The notes under the pieces were generated by a model that did not search any database, was not told the DNA's origin, and saw only the letters and a program-made list of their open reading frames with translations. The position numbers and the translations under genes were made by a program. 64,000 bases of DNA from Streptomyces fulvoviolaceus (GTDB lineage: Bacteria > Actinomycetota > Actinomycetes > Streptomycetales > Streptomycetaceae): the NCBI RefSeq assembly GCF_000718165.1, contig NZ_JOEY01000018.1, forward strand, positions 1 through 64,000, written 5' to 3'. The stretch's first letter is position 1, and every line of letters begins with the position of its first letter. Positions 34,695 through 42,976 of this stretch are shown piece after piece.

Positions 34695-35489
34695 ATGATG
34701 GGACCAGCACACTCACTGTCGGGGGCCGCGGCCTGGCTCGGCGTCGGTGCCGCGGCGGCCGCGACCGGGCACACGATGCCCTGGCCGGTACTCCTGACCG
34801 GCGCCCTGATCTGCGCCGGAGCCGCACTCGCCCCGGACCTGGACCACCAGGCGGCGACCATCTCCCGGGCGTTCGGGCCCATCTCCCGGGGCCTGTGCGA
34901 GATCGTCGACAAGCTCTCGTACGCCGTCTACAAGGCCACCAAGAAGCAGGGCGACCCGCGCCGCTCCGGCGGGCACCGCACCCTCACCCACACCTGGCTG
35001 TGGGCCGCGCTGATCGGCGCGGGCGCCTCGGTGGCGGCGATCACCGGTGGCCGCTGGGCCGTGCTGGCGATCCTGTTCGTGCACATGGTGCTGGCCATCG
35101 AGGGCCTGCTGTGGCGGGCGACCCGTGGCTCCAGCGCCGACATCCTGGTCTGGCTGCTGGCCGCGACCAGCTCCTGGATCATCGCCGGAGTCCTGGACAA
35201 GCCGGGCAACGGCTCGGAGTGGCTGTTCACGCAGCCGGGCCAGGAGTACCTGTGGCTGGGGCTGCCGATCGTGCTGGGCGCGCTGGTGCACGACATCGGG
35301 GACGCACTGACGGTCTCCGGCTGCCCGATCCTGTGGCCCATCCCGGTGGGCCGCAAGCGCTGGTACCCCATCGGGCCGCCGAAGGTCATGCGGTTCCGCG
35401 CGGGCAGCTGGGTCGAGCTGAAGGTGCTGATGCCGGTGTTCATGGTGCTCGGGGGAGTGGGCTGCGCGGCGGCGCTGAACTTCATCTGA
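34695..35489 (+). CDS. Membrane-bound metal-dependent hydrolase (YdjM/LexA-binding type)
   Basis: A 264-residue integral membrane protein with MGPAHSLSGAAAWLGVG (metal His), ICAGAALAPDLDHQAATISR (APDLDH motif), SGGHRTLTHTWLWAALIGAG (HRTLTHT motif) and GALVHDIGDALTVSGCPILW (HDxxD motif). This is the YdjM/inner-membrane metal-dependent hydrolase family; the substrate is unknown. About six hydrophobic segments are visible. The ATG at 34695 or 34698 starts the usual family N-terminus; an ATG at 34677 is too close to its purine stretch. Confidence 0.88.
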   Translation: MMGPAHSLSGAAAWLGVGAAAAATGHTMPWPVLLTGALICAGAALAPDLDHQAATISRAFGPISRGLCEIVDKLSYAVYKATKKQGDPRRSGGHRTLTHTWLWAALIGAGASVAAITGGRWAVLAILFVHMVLAIEGLLWRATRGSSADILVWLLAATSSWIIAGVLDKPGNGSEWLFTQPGQEYLWLGLPIVLGALVHDIGDALTVSGCPILWPIPVGRKRWYPIGPPKVMRFRAGSWVELKVLMPVFMVLGGVGCAAALNFI

Positions 35490-35503
35490 GGAACCGGCCG
35501 CCA

Positions 35504-35517
35504 CGGGTTCGAACCCG
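35504..35517. terminator. Small palindrome between convergent genes
   Basis: CGGGTTCGAACCCG is a perfect 14-bp palindrome in the 32-bp gap between the membrane hydrolase gene (+) and rpmE2 (-). It can form a short hairpin and may help both transcripts to end. There is no T tract. It resembles a tRNA T-arm, but no other tRNA part is present. Confidence 0.35.
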
Positions 35518-35521
35518 GGGG

Positions 35522-35782
35522 TCAGCCGCCCTGGCCCGTCCCACCGCCGTAGCGCCGCTCGAACTGAGCGATACGCCCCTCCGAGTCCACCGTCCGCGCC
35601 TTGCCGGTGTAGAACGGGTGGCTCTTCGAGGAGATCTCCACGTCCACCACCGGGTAGGTCTCGCCGTCGTCCCACTCGATGGTCTGGTCGCTGGTCGCGG
35701 TGGACCGGGTCAGGAAGGCGTATCCGGCGGCGCGGTCGCGGAAGACGACGGGGCGGTAGTCCGGCTGCTTGTCTTGCTGCAT
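35522..35782 (-). CDS. rpmE2: 50S ribosomal protein L31 type B (zinc-independent)
   Basis: An 86-residue L31 paralogue. It contains [39 protein letters not shown], and [20 protein letters not shown], which are type B hallmarks, and has no cysteines, so it lacks the zinc ribbon of the ordinary L31. Such proteins replace zinc-binding L31 when zinc is scarce, usually under Zur control; no obvious Zur box is visible in the 70 bp upstream. AAGGAG is well spaced before the ATG. The C-terminus carries a Gly-rich tail ([10 protein letters not shown]). Confidence 0.95.
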   Translation of the reverse strand: MQQDKQPDYRPVVFRDRAAGYAFLTRSTATSDQTIEWDDGETYPVVDVEISSKSHPFYTGKARTVDSEGRIAQFERRYGGGTGQGG

Positions 35783-35854
35783 GTGTGCTCCTTGTGTGGC
35801 GTCGGCGAACTGCAGGGCCTCGGCCATGCGGTCGTCGGCGTGGGGGCGGGCAGG

Positions 35855-36325
35855 TCAGCCGGACAGGGCGTCCTCGTCGACGATGTGCATCGCGGCCTCC
35901 TCGGCGGAGGCGGCCGCACCGTCGATGCCCACGTCCGTCGCGATCAGCGCGCTCTCGTCGTCCTCGTGCGCACCTTCGTCGGGTGCCACGAGACGGCCGG
36001 AGCGGACGGAGCCGACCTCGTTGTCGAGGAGTTCGCCGTCGGTGCCGTCGCAGTCGCCGAGGCCGTCGCCGTCGGGTGCGGGGAGGTCCGGAACCTCCTC
36101 GGCGAGTCGCTGGTCCAGGGTCTCGCCCTGTCGGCGCTCGGCGGCCGTGACGCCGGTGTGCTCCACCGCCCATGGTCTGTCCGGTGGGGACCAGCCCCGG
36201 TCGAGGGGGTCGCCGACACCGTCGTTGTCCAGGGTGTCCTCCGCGTCGAGCAGACCGGCGTCGTCCTGGACCTCGGATCCGTCGGGCTGGTAGACGTCGT
36301 CTCCCCATCCGTCGGCGCTGTTCAC
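35855..36325 (-). CDS. DUF5709 family acidic protein
   Basis: A 156-residue, very acidic (Asp/Glu-rich) soluble protein. The sequence WSPPDRPWAVEHTGVTAAER, GETLDQRLAEEVPD, GRLVAPDEGAHEDDES and ATDVGIDGAAASAEEAAMHI matches the actinobacterial DUF5709 family. These proteins are of unknown function. The start is GTG at 36325 with GGAGG 6 nt upstream. It lies 72 bp upstream of rpmE2 on the same strand and may share its transcript. Confidence 0.88.
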   Translation of the reverse strand: MNSADGWGDDVYQPDGSEVQDDAGLLDAEDTLDNDGVGDPLDRGWSPPDRPWAVEHTGVTAAERRQGETLDQRLAEEVPDLPAPDGDGLGDCDGTDGELLDNEVGSVRSGRLVAPDEGAHEDDESALIATDVGIDGAAASAEEAAMHIVDEDALSG

Positions 36326-36405
36326 GGATACCTCCAGGTGGTGGGGACGGGCCCGGTGTCACCGCGGTCGGCGGAGGGCCGCCGGTGCACGGGGCACAGA
36401 CTGCA

Positions 36406-36432
36406 CCCGGGGAACCCGAACCGGTTCCCGGG
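36406..36432 (-). terminator. Hairpin after the anti-sigma gene, possible terminator
   Basis: CCCGGGGAACC (36406-36416) pairs with GGTTCCCGGG (36423-36432), with one bulged G and a 6-nt loop. It lies about 90 bp after the end of the sigma/anti-sigma transcript and before the DUF5709 gene. No T run follows on the minus strand, so termination is uncertain. The rest of the 198-bp gap shows no gene. Confidence 0.35.
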
Positions 36433-36523
36433 CACTCCCCGAGCCGGTGCCGATATCCAGCCTTCCACCCCTTTTCGGGACCGCGCAACGGCACGGGAGG
36501 AGGACATGTCCGGCCGTTCGGCG

Positions 36524-37216
36524 TCAGCCGTCCAGATCTGCCGACGACCAGACACGGTCGTCGTCCGTCACCAGCTCGACGCGGTCGATCGTGTCGGCGG
36601 CCCCGTAGGCGATCCAGGTGGCCTGTCCGGAGGACGGCATCCACCACTGGCCGGCGGTGCGCGAGGAGCCGTCCTTCAGGAGCAGCCGGCAGGTGTAGTG
36701 GGCGCCGGGGCGGCCGTCCGTGATCTGCATGACCATGACGCGGTCGTCGCCGTAGCGGCTCGGTTCCACGGTGCCGACGGTCGCACCCGAGCGGGTGACC
36801 AGCAGGGCTCCGTGGTCGCTCGTGGCCACCTGGACGGGTGCCGATTCGTGGTCGAGCAGCACGGCACCGGCCACGCCCAGGCAGATTCCGGCGGCCGCGG
36901 CGGCGGCGACCAGCAGCCGGAGCCGGTACGACCTGCGGGCGCCGGAGGAGTGGGGGCCGGCGACCTGTGCGGAGGGCGCGCGCAGCTCCAGGCGGTCGAG
37001 GACCCGCGCGTCGAACCCGGGCGGAGCCGCCGCCGCGGGCGCCGCCGGCAGCACGGCGTCGACGGACGCGGAGATGTCGTCGTACGTGGAGCGGCAGGCC
37101 GGGCAGCCGGCGAGGTGGCGCAGGAGGCCGGCCGGTTCGCCGGGGAGGGTGCCGAGGGCCAGCGCGATCAGTTCGTCCTCGTCGGGGTGGCGTTCCGGGT
37201 CAGGGTGGCGTTCCAT
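36524..37216 (-). CDS. Anti-sigma factor with zinc-finger (ZAS-like) domain
   Basis: A 230-residue membrane protein. The N-terminal 60 residues hold the anti-sigma zinc finger LLRHLAGCPACRSTYDD (H-x3-C-x2-C), followed by a Pro/Ala linker, one membrane helix at about 98-120 (LLVAAAAAAGICLGVAGAVL) and an extracellular domain of the RskA type (VEPSRYGDDRVMVMQITDGR, GAHYTCRLLLKDGS). It would hold the ECF sigma factor at the membrane until an external signal. Its start overlaps the end of the sigma gene by 17 bp, indicating coupled synthesis. Confidence 0.92.
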   Translation of the reverse strand: MERHPDPERHPDEDELIALALGTLPGEPAGLLRHLAGCPACRSTYDDISASVDAVLPAAPAAAAPPGFDARVLDRLELRAPSAQVAGPHSSGARRSYRLRLLVAAAAAAGICLGVAGAVLLDHESAPVQVATSDHGALLVTRSGATVGTVEPSRYGDDRVMVMQITDGRPGAHYTCRLLLKDGSSRTAGQWWMPSSGQATWIAYGAADTIDRVELVTDDDRVWSSADLDG

Positions 37217-37808
37217 CGCGGCTTCCCTCCTTCAGCGCGTCGCGCAGCCTTCTCAGGCCGGTGCGGATCCGGGTCTTGGCGGTGCCGAGGGGGATGTTCT
37301 CGTGCCGGCCCACCTCGGCGGCGGTGCAGCCGCCGAACACGGCGAGCGCGACCGCGCGGGCCTGCTCGGCCGGCAGGGACCGCAGGCGTGCGAGGGCGCG
37401 CTCGCTCTCCAGCGCGACCAGAGCCAGCCGCTCCGTGGAGTGGGCCTCGGCGTCGGCCCGGAGTGTCACGTCGAGGAGCCGTTCCAGGGTCTCGGCCAGG
37501 ACAGGAGTGGAGCGCCGCGCCCGGACCGCGTCGATGGCCGCGTTGCGGGTGATGGTCAGCAGCCAGGTGAGCGCCGAGGCACGGCGGGGGTCGTAGTTCC
37601 CCGCCGCCCGCCAGGCCCGGACGAACACCTCCTGGCTCACGTCCTCGGCGAGGGGCGGGTCGTGGGTCACCGACAGGGCCAGGCCGTACACCGCGTCCTG
37701 AAAGCGGCGTACGAACGCGACCGACGCCTGCTCGTCGCCCAGCGCGAAGCCGGCGACGAGCGAGGCGTCGTCGACCCGGTCAGCGCGCGAGAACAGCTCC
37801 ACACCCAT
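37200..37808 (-). CDS. ECF RNA polymerase sigma factor
   Basis: A 202-residue sigma-70 ECF protein. Region 2 is FVRRFQDAVYGLALSVTHDP, AEDVSQEVFVRAWRAAGNYD, and RRASALTWLLTITRNAAIDA; region 4 is ESERALARLRSLPAEQARAV, AEVGRHENIPLGTAKTRIRT. The open frame extends far upstream to 38024, but homology begins at the ATG at 37808 (MGVELFSRAD). No clear ribosome-binding site is visible there. The gene is coupled to its anti-sigma factor and divergent from a lipoprotein gene that is a likely target. Three tandem repeats lie in the shared promoter region. Confidence 0.93.
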   Translation of the reverse strand: MGVELFSRADRVDDASLVAGFALGDEQASVAFVRRFQDAVYGLALSVTHDPPLAEDVSQEVFVRAWRAAGNYDPRRASALTWLLTITRNAAIDAVRARRSTPVLAETLERLLDVTLRADAEAHSTERLALVALESERALARLRSLPAEQARAVALAVFGGCTAAEVGRHENIPLGTAKTRIRTGLRRLRDALKEGSRDGTPP

Positions 37809-37820
37809 GTATACGTCCGA

Positions 37821-37876
37821 ACCGGGTGAAGGGATTGAAGCCGGGCGAAGGGAGTGAACCCGGGCCGAGGGGTGGA
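37821..37876. repeat. Three imperfect 18-19-bp tandem repeats in the sigma/lipoprotein promoter region
   Basis: Units at 37821-37838, 37839-37857 and 37858-37876 share the pattern CCGGGyGAAGGGAnTGA; the third unit is the most diverged. They fill nearly half of the 133-bp spacer between the sigma factor ATG (minus) and the lipoprotein ATG (plus). Head-to-tail units of about 19 bp (nearly two helical turns) are typical of cooperative regulator sites, but could be simple slippage. The last unit ends in GGTGGAAC, which resembles an ECF -35 element reading toward the lipoprotein gene. Confidence 0.75.
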
Positions 37877-37941
37877 ACGCGGTCCGGCGCAATCCCTCCG
37901 TACCCCTCGCCCGTACAACCTCCGTCGGAAGGGACGGAGAC

Positions 37942-38460
37942 ATGATGAGCCGAAGCAGGATCACCGTGGCCGGGTTCGCCCTCGTCGCGGCACTGGGATT
38001 CGCCGGCTGCGGGGGCGGCGGCAACGGCGACAGCGGCAGTCAGGGCGGCCGGGCACCCGCGGCCATGGACACCTCGACCGTCAGGATCGACGACTCACCG
38101 CTGGGCGACATCCTCGTCGACGGCAGCGGTCGCACGTTGTACCTGTTCACCGAGGACGGGAAGAACACCAACTCCATGGACTGCGACGCGGCATGCCTGA
38201 AGCTGTGGCCGCCCATGGAGGGCGAGCCGGAAGCGGGCACCGGCGTCGAGGCGAGCCTCATCGGGACCACCAAGGGCAGCGAGCCCCAGGCGACCTACGC
38301 CGGACACCCGCTCTACTACTACGCCGACGACCGAGCGGCCGGAGACGTGAAGGGACAGGGCATCGACAAGATCTGGTACGTGCTCGACGCCGAGGGGACG
38401 GCGGTCAAGAAATCCGTCCCCTCGACTGAGGACAACGACAACGGCGGTTACGGCTACTGA
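37942..38460 (+). CDS. Secreted lipoprotein of the COG4315 / Lipoprotein_15 repeat family
   Basis: A 172-residue lipoprotein: the signal peptide ends at GFAGCGG with the lipobox Cys at about 23. The mature part has two copies of the family motif: GRTLYLFTEDGKNTNSMDCD with ACLKLWPP, and GHPLYYYADDRAAGDVKGQG then IDKIWYVLD. This family is secreted, of unknown function, and often found with ECF sigma factors. Two ATGs (37942, 37945) follow GGAAGGGACGGAG. It is divergent from the sigma/anti-sigma pair and likely in its regulon. Confidence 0.9.
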   Translation: MMSRSRITVAGFALVAALGFAGCGGGGNGDSGSQGGRAPAAMDTSTVRIDDSPLGDILVDGSGRTLYLFTEDGKNTNSMDCDAACLKLWPPMEGEPEAGTGVEASLIGTTKGSEPQATYAGHPLYYYADDRAAGDVKGQGIDKIWYVLDAEGTAVKKSVPSTEDNDNGGYGY

Positions 38461-38481
38461 CGCCCAGCCCCGTACTGACAC

Positions 38482-40263
38482 TCACCCGTGCCAGGACCGC
38501 CACAGCGCCGCGTAGGCACCGTCCGCCGCGACCAGCTCGTCGTGGCTGCCCAGCTCGCTGATCCGGCCGTTCTCCACGACGGCGATGACGTCCGCGTCGT
38601 GGGCGGTGTGCAGCCGGTGCGCGATCGCGACGACCGTGCGGCCGTCGAGGACGCGGGCCAGCGACCGCTCCAGGTGGCGGGCCGCCCGTGGGTCGAGCAG
38701 GGAGGTCGCCTCGTCCAGGACCAGCGTGTGCGGGTCGGCCAGCACCAGCCGGGCCAGCGCGATCTGCTGGGCCTGGGCCGGAGTGAGCGCCAGCCCGCCC
38801 GAGCCGACCTCGGTGTCCAGACCCTCGTCGAGCGCCTGCGCCCAGCCGTCCGCGTCCACCGCGCCGAGGGCCGCCCACAGCTCGGCGTCCTCGGCACCCG
38901 TGCGGGCGAGCAGGAGGTTGTCGCGCAGGGAGCCCACGAAGACGTGGTGCTCCTGGTTGACGAGGGCCACGTGCTCGCGGACCCGTTCGGCGGGCATCCG
39001 GGACAGTTCGGCGCCGCCCAGGGTGATGCGGCCGTCCCGGGGCGCGTAGATGCCGGCCAGCAGCCTGCCCAGCGTGGACTTGCCCGCTCCGGAGGGGCCG
39101 ACCAGTGCCAGCCTGGTGCCGGGCGCGACCTCCAGGGAGACCTTGCGCAGGACGTCCACGCCCTCTACATAGCCGAAGTGCACCCGGTCCGCGTGCACGT
39201 CACGCCCGTCGGGGACCAGCGCCGCCTCGCCGGTCTCCGTCTCGATGTCCCGTACGCCGACCAGCCGGGCCAGCGACACCTCGGCGACCTGGAGCTCGTC
39301 GAACCAGCGCAGGATCAGGTTCACCGGGTCGACGAGCATCTGCGCGATCAGCGCACCGGTCGTCAGCTGACCGACGTCGATCCAGCCCCGCAGGACGAAC
39401 CAGCCGCCGATCATCAGGACCGAGCCGAGCACGGTCACATGGGTGACGTTGATGACCGGGAAGAGCACCGACCGCAGCCACAGCGTGTAGCGCTCCCAGG
39501 CCGTCCACTCCTTGATCCGGCGGTCCGACAGTTCGATACGGCGGCGGTCGAGCCGGTGGGCCTCGACGGTGCGCCCGGCGTCCACGGTCTCGGCGAGTGC
39601 GGCGGCCACGGCGGCGTACCCGGCGGACTCCGAGCGATAGGCGGACGGCGCCCGCCGGAAGTACCAGCGGCAGCCGACCACCAGCAACGGCAGGGCGAGC
39701 AGCACGGCGGCCGCCAGCGGCGGTGCCGTGATCACCAGCCCGCCCAGGAGCAGGGCCGTCCACACCACACCGATGGCCAGCTGCGGCACGGCCTCGCGCA
39801 TGGCGTTGCCGAGCCGGTCGATGTCCGTCGTGATCCGGGACAGCAGATCGCCCGTCCCGGCCCGCTCCAGGACACCCGGCGGCAGCCCGACCGAGCGCAC
39901 GAGGAAGTCCTCGCGCAGGTCGGCCAGCATCCGCTCGCCGAGCATCGCACCGCGCAGCCGCACCTGTCGTACGAACACGGCCTGGACGATCAGCGCGAGC
40001 ACGAACAGCCCGGCGACGAGCTCCAGATGGAGTTCCCGCGCGTCCTCCGAGACGCGCTCGACGAGCCCGCCCAGGAGCCACGGGCCGACCATCGACGCGA
40101 GCACGGAGACCGTGTTGACGGTGATGAGGAGCAGGAAGGCCCGGCGGTGCCGGTGGAACAGTTCGGCCACGTAGGCGCGTACGGTCGCGGAGGCGCCGAC
40201 GGGCAGGGTGTTCGCCGTCGTCGGTGCCGCCGGGTCGTAGGCCGGTGGCGCCACGCCGATCAT
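38482..40263 (-). CDS. ABC exporter half-transporter (intact Walker A, degenerate signature)
   Basis: A 593-residue half-exporter: an N-terminal six-helix ABC membrane domain (for example FLLLITVNTVSVLASMVGPW), then a nucleotide-binding domain with LALVGPSGAGKSTLGRLLAG (Walker A, about residue 388), a Q-loop (ALVNQEHHVF), HTLVLDEATSLLDPRA (Walker B with Glu) and AIAHRLHTAHDAD (H-loop). The signature motif, normally LSGGQ, is LTPAQ (about residue 490). Its ATG overlaps the stop of the partner half-transporter gene (ATGA), so they form a heterodimer. The substrate is unknown; such pairs often export peptides, drugs or siderophores. Confidence 0.92.
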   Translation of the reverse strand: MIGVAPPAYDPAAPTTANTLPVGASATVRAYVAELFHRHRRAFLLLITVNTVSVLASMVGPWLLGGLVERVSEDARELHLELVAGLFVLALIVQAVFVRQVRLRGAMLGERMLADLREDFLVRSVGLPPGVLERAGTGDLLSRITTDIDRLGNAMREAVPQLAIGVVWTALLLGGLVITAPPLAAAVLLALPLLVVGCRWYFRRAPSAYRSESAGYAAVAAALAETVDAGRTVEAHRLDRRRIELSDRRIKEWTAWERYTLWLRSVLFPVINVTHVTVLGSVLMIGGWFVLRGWIDVGQLTTGALIAQMLVDPVNLILRWFDELQVAEVSLARLVGVRDIETETGEAALVPDGRDVHADRVHFGYVEGVDVLRKVSLEVAPGTRLALVGPSGAGKSTLGRLLAGIYAPRDGRITLGGAELSRMPAERVREHVALVNQEHHVFVGSLRDNLLLARTGAEDAELWAALGAVDADGWAQALDEGLDTEVGSGGLALTPAQAQQIALARLVLADPHTLVLDEATSLLDPRAARHLERSLARVLDGRTVVAIAHRLHTAHDADVIAVVENGRISELGSHDELVAADGAYAALWRSWHG

Positions 40264-42038
40264 GCTGTCTCCTCGATCTCTTCCAGGACGCCCCGCAGGG
40301 CGGCTTCGTCTTCGGTCTCGCGGGTCACGACCGCTCGGTACCGGGGCTCGGTGTGCACCAGTTCGCGGTGCACACCGACCGCGGCGACCTCGCCCTCGTG
40401 CACGAGCACGACGCGGTCGGCGTGGTCCAGGAGCAGGGGCGAGGAGGTGAACACCACGGTCGTGCGTCCCGCCCGCAGCTCCCGCACCCCTTCCGCGATC
40501 CGCGCCTCCGTGTGCGAGTCGACCGCGGAGGTCGGCTCGTCCAGGACGAGGACCTCCGGGTCGGTCAGCAGTGACCGGGCCAGTGCGAGGCGCTGGCGCT
40601 GGCCGCCCGACAGGGAGCGTCCGCGTTCGGTGATGCGCGCGTCCATCGGGTCCTCGGCGTCGAGCGACCCCTGCACGAGCGCGGCCAGGACGTCCCCGCA
40701 CTGCGCGGCCGCCAGCGCCTCCTCGGCACCGACGTCGCCCGAGGCGGGCACGTCGAGCAGTTCACGCAGCGAACCCGACAGCAGCACCGGGTCCTTGTCC
40801 TGGACCAGGACGGCGGTCCGGGCGGAGCCGAGCGGCAACTCGTCCAGCGGTACGCCGCCCAGCAGCACCGAGGTGCCCTCCTCCGCGGGGTGCCCGCCCA
40901 GCCGTTCGGCCAGCCGTCCCGCCGCGTTCGGGTCGCCGCACACCACGGCGGTGAGCCGGCCGGTCGGCGCGAGCAGACCGGTGGCCGGGTCGTACAGGTC
41001 CCCGGACGGCACGTCGGCCGCGCGCGACCCCTCGGTGTCGGTGGCCCGCTCCAGCGACAGCACCCGGGCGGCCCGCATGGCCGAGGGCCGGGAGAAGGAG
41101 TACGCCATGGCGATCTCCTCGAAGTGCCGCAGCGGATAGGTCAGGACCATGACCGAGCTGTAGACGGCGACCAGTTCGCCGACCCCGATCCGGCCGTCGC
41201 GGGCCAGCTGGACGCCGTACCAGACGACCGCGATCAGCAGCAGTCCCGGCAGCAGCACCTGGATCGCGGAGATCAGGGACCACATCCGGGCGGTGCGCAC
41301 GGCCGCGTGGCGGACCTCCTGGGAGGCGCTGCGGTAGCGCTCGAGGAAGAGCTCCTCGCCGCCGATGCCGCGCAGCACACGCAGTCCGGCGACGGTGTCC
41401 GAGGCCAGTTCGGTGGCCCGGCCCGCCTTCTCGCGCTGGAAGTCGGCCCGCCGGGTCGCCCGGGGCAGCAGCGGCAGCACGGCGAGGGCCATGACGGGCA
41501 GGCCGACGGCGACGACGACGCCGAGCGACGGCTCGTAGAAGACCAGACCGACACAGACCAGCACGACGGTGAGCGCCGCCGCGGTGAACCGCGACCAGGC
41601 CTCCACGAACCAGCCGATCTTCTCGACGTCACCCGTGGAGACGGCCACGACCTCGCCCGCCGCCACCCGCCGGGTCAGCGCCGAGCCCAGCTGGGCGGCC
41701 TTGTGGGCCAGCAGCTGCTGGACGCGCGCGGCGGCCGTGATCCAGTTGGTGACCGCGGTCCGGTGCAGCCAGGTGTCGCCGACCGCCTGGCCGACGCAGG
41801 CCAGCGCCAGCAGCCCGCCCGCGAGGAGGAGGCGGCGACCGGAGCGGTCGACGACCGCCTGGATGGCGAGGCCGACGCAGAAGGGCAGGGCCGAGACGGA
41901 GACGAAGTGCAGCAGCCCCCAGGCCAGCGACTTGAACTGCCCGCCCAGCTGATTCCGGAAGAGCCACCACAGGAATCGGGGACCCGAGCGCGCGTCCGGC
42001 ACACCCGGGTCGGGATACGGAAGGTCTTGAATCTGCAT
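40260..42038 (-). CDS. ABC exporter half-transporter (degenerate Walker A, intact signature)
   Basis: A 592-residue half-exporter with membrane helices (LAWGLLHFVSVSALPFCVGL and others). In the nucleotide-binding domain the Walker A position reads CGDPNAAGRLAERLGG, which lacks the GxxGxGK(S/T) pattern, and the H-loop His is absent (VVFTSSPLLLDHAD), but the signature RSLSGGQRQRLALARSLL and Walker B EVLVLDEPTSAVDS are normal. Pairing with the downstream partner gives one complete site (partner Walker A plus this LSGGQ) and one doubly degenerate site. The ATG at 42038 opens the family-like N-terminus; the longer upstream frame is not supported. No good ribosome-binding site is seen. Confidence 0.92.
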   Translation of the reverse strand: MQIQDLPYPDPGVPDARSGPRFLWWLFRNQLGGQFKSLAWGLLHFVSVSALPFCVGLAIQAVVDRSGRRLLLAGGLLALACVGQAVGDTWLHRTAVTNWITAAARVQQLLAHKAAQLGSALTRRVAAGEVVAVSTGDVEKIGWFVEAWSRFTAAALTVVLVCVGLVFYEPSLGVVVAVGLPVMALAVLPLLPRATRRADFQREKAGRATELASDTVAGLRVLRGIGGEELFLERYRSASQEVRHAAVRTARMWSLISAIQVLLPGLLLIAVVWYGVQLARDGRIGVGELVAVYSSVMVLTYPLRHFEEIAMAYSFSRPSAMRAARVLSLERATDTEGSRAADVPSGDLYDPATGLLAPTGRLTAVVCGDPNAAGRLAERLGGHPAEEGTSVLLGGVPLDELPLGSARTAVLVQDKDPVLLSGSLRELLDVPASGDVGAEEALAAAQCGDVLAALVQGSLDAEDPMDARITERGRSLSGGQRQRLALARSLLTDPEVLVLDEPTSAVDSHTEARIAEGVRELRAGRTTVVFTSSPLLLDHADRVVLVHEGEVAAVGVHRELVHTEPRYRAVVTRETEDEAALRGVLEEIEETA

Positions 42039-42190
42039 GACGGGTGACGTCCCAGTGGCTCGTGTCAGGGGGTGGAGGGAGCCGCGAACGGCGGCAACAA
42101 ACCGTGAAAGGTTCGCGTCAGAGCGTGGTCGGAAGCAAACGGTTTTCTGCCCGAGGGGCTGTCTTCCGGACGCGGTGCGACCATGGAGCG

Positions 42191-42919
42191 ATGCGAAGTG
42201 GTGGTGCACGACGTGCTGTTGTCGCGACGGCGGTGCTCGGATTCCTTCTGACGGCTCTGGGGGGCTGCGGCGGCCAGGACCCGGAGCGCCCCAAGGCCAC
42301 GGAACCGCGGGCCGAAGCCACCGGCAGCGCTGCCGACCCGACCCGCATCCCCGGACTCGGAGACCGGCTGCGGCAGCGGATCCCCGCCGCCTCCCGCCAG
42401 GTCGTGGCCGTCTACGGCGACGGCAAGGACTCCGCCGACTCCACGGCCGTCCTCTACACGAAGCAAGGCTCCACCTGGGACCGCATCCGCAGCTGGCCCG
42501 CGCACAACGGCAAGAAGGGCTGGACCACCGACCACCACGAGGGCGACAAACGCAGCCCCGTCGGTGTGTTCACCCTCAGCGACGCGGGCGGCGTGCTCCC
42601 GGATCCCGGAGCCGGGCTCCCGTACACGCGGTCGGCCGGTTTCGCTGCCCCGCGCTGGTGGTCCAAGTCGTACTGGCACGACTTCGACTACGTCATCGCC
42701 ATCGACTACAACCGAGTCAAGGGCACCCCGCCGAACGACCCGACCCGCCCGGAAGGCTATGAAAAGGGCGGCGGAATCTGGCTGCACATGGACCACGGCA
42801 GCGGCACGTCGGCCTGCATCAGCCTGTCCGAACAGGCGATGGCGTACCTGCTGCGCACGCTCGCCCCGGACCGGCATCCCGTGGTGGTGATGGGGGACAG
42901 GGCGGACCTGAAGGCCTAA
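42191..42919 (+). CDS. L,D-transpeptidase (YkuD-like) family lipoprotein
   Basis: A 242-residue protein with a lipoprotein signal (VATAVLGFLLTALGGCGG, lipobox Cys at about 28). The C-terminal catalytic region has HHEGDKRSPVGVFTLSDAGG and WLHMDHGSGTSACISLSEQA, which fits the YkuD cysteine transpeptidase pattern (H, then S-x-x-x-S-x-x-C-like GTSACIS). Such enzymes cross-link peptidoglycan (3-3 links) or modify wall proteins. It is divergent from the ABC exporter pair. The start is the ATG at 42191, where the signal peptide begins. Confidence 0.82.
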   Translation: MRSGGARRAVVATAVLGFLLTALGGCGGQDPERPKATEPRAEATGSAADPTRIPGLGDRLRQRIPAASRQVVAVYGDGKDSADSTAVLYTKQGSTWDRIRSWPAHNGKKGWTTDHHEGDKRSPVGVFTLSDAGGVLPDPGAGLPYTRSAGFAAPRWWSKSYWHDFDYVIAIDYNRVKGTPPNDPTRPEGYEKGGGIWLHMDHGSGTSACISLSEQAMAYLLRTLAPDRHPVVVMGDRADLKA

Positions 42920-42976
42920 GGCTCATGGGGGAGGCGGCATTGCGGGGGATGCCCGACTGGCCGTAGAACACCGGCC

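Noticed and set aside
35504..35517. tRNA T-arm-like palindrome (GGGTTCGAACCC)
   Set aside because: No acceptor stem, D-arm or anticodon arm can be found around it. It is a simple palindrome between convergent genes.
36506..36600. ATG with strong GGAGGAGG upstream on the plus strand
   Set aside because: The frame runs antisense through the end of the anti-sigma gene and shows no coding-like sequence. The purine stretch is probably chance.
31703..37552. Plus-strand open frame of 1949 codons
   Set aside because: It lies opposite the helicase, tesB, L31 and sigma genes, all of which have clear motifs. It is an antisense shadow frame, not a giant gene.
37821..37876. Possible CRISPR-like repeats
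   Set aside because: The 19-bp units are directly adjacent with no spacers and there are no cas genes, so this is not a CRISPR array.
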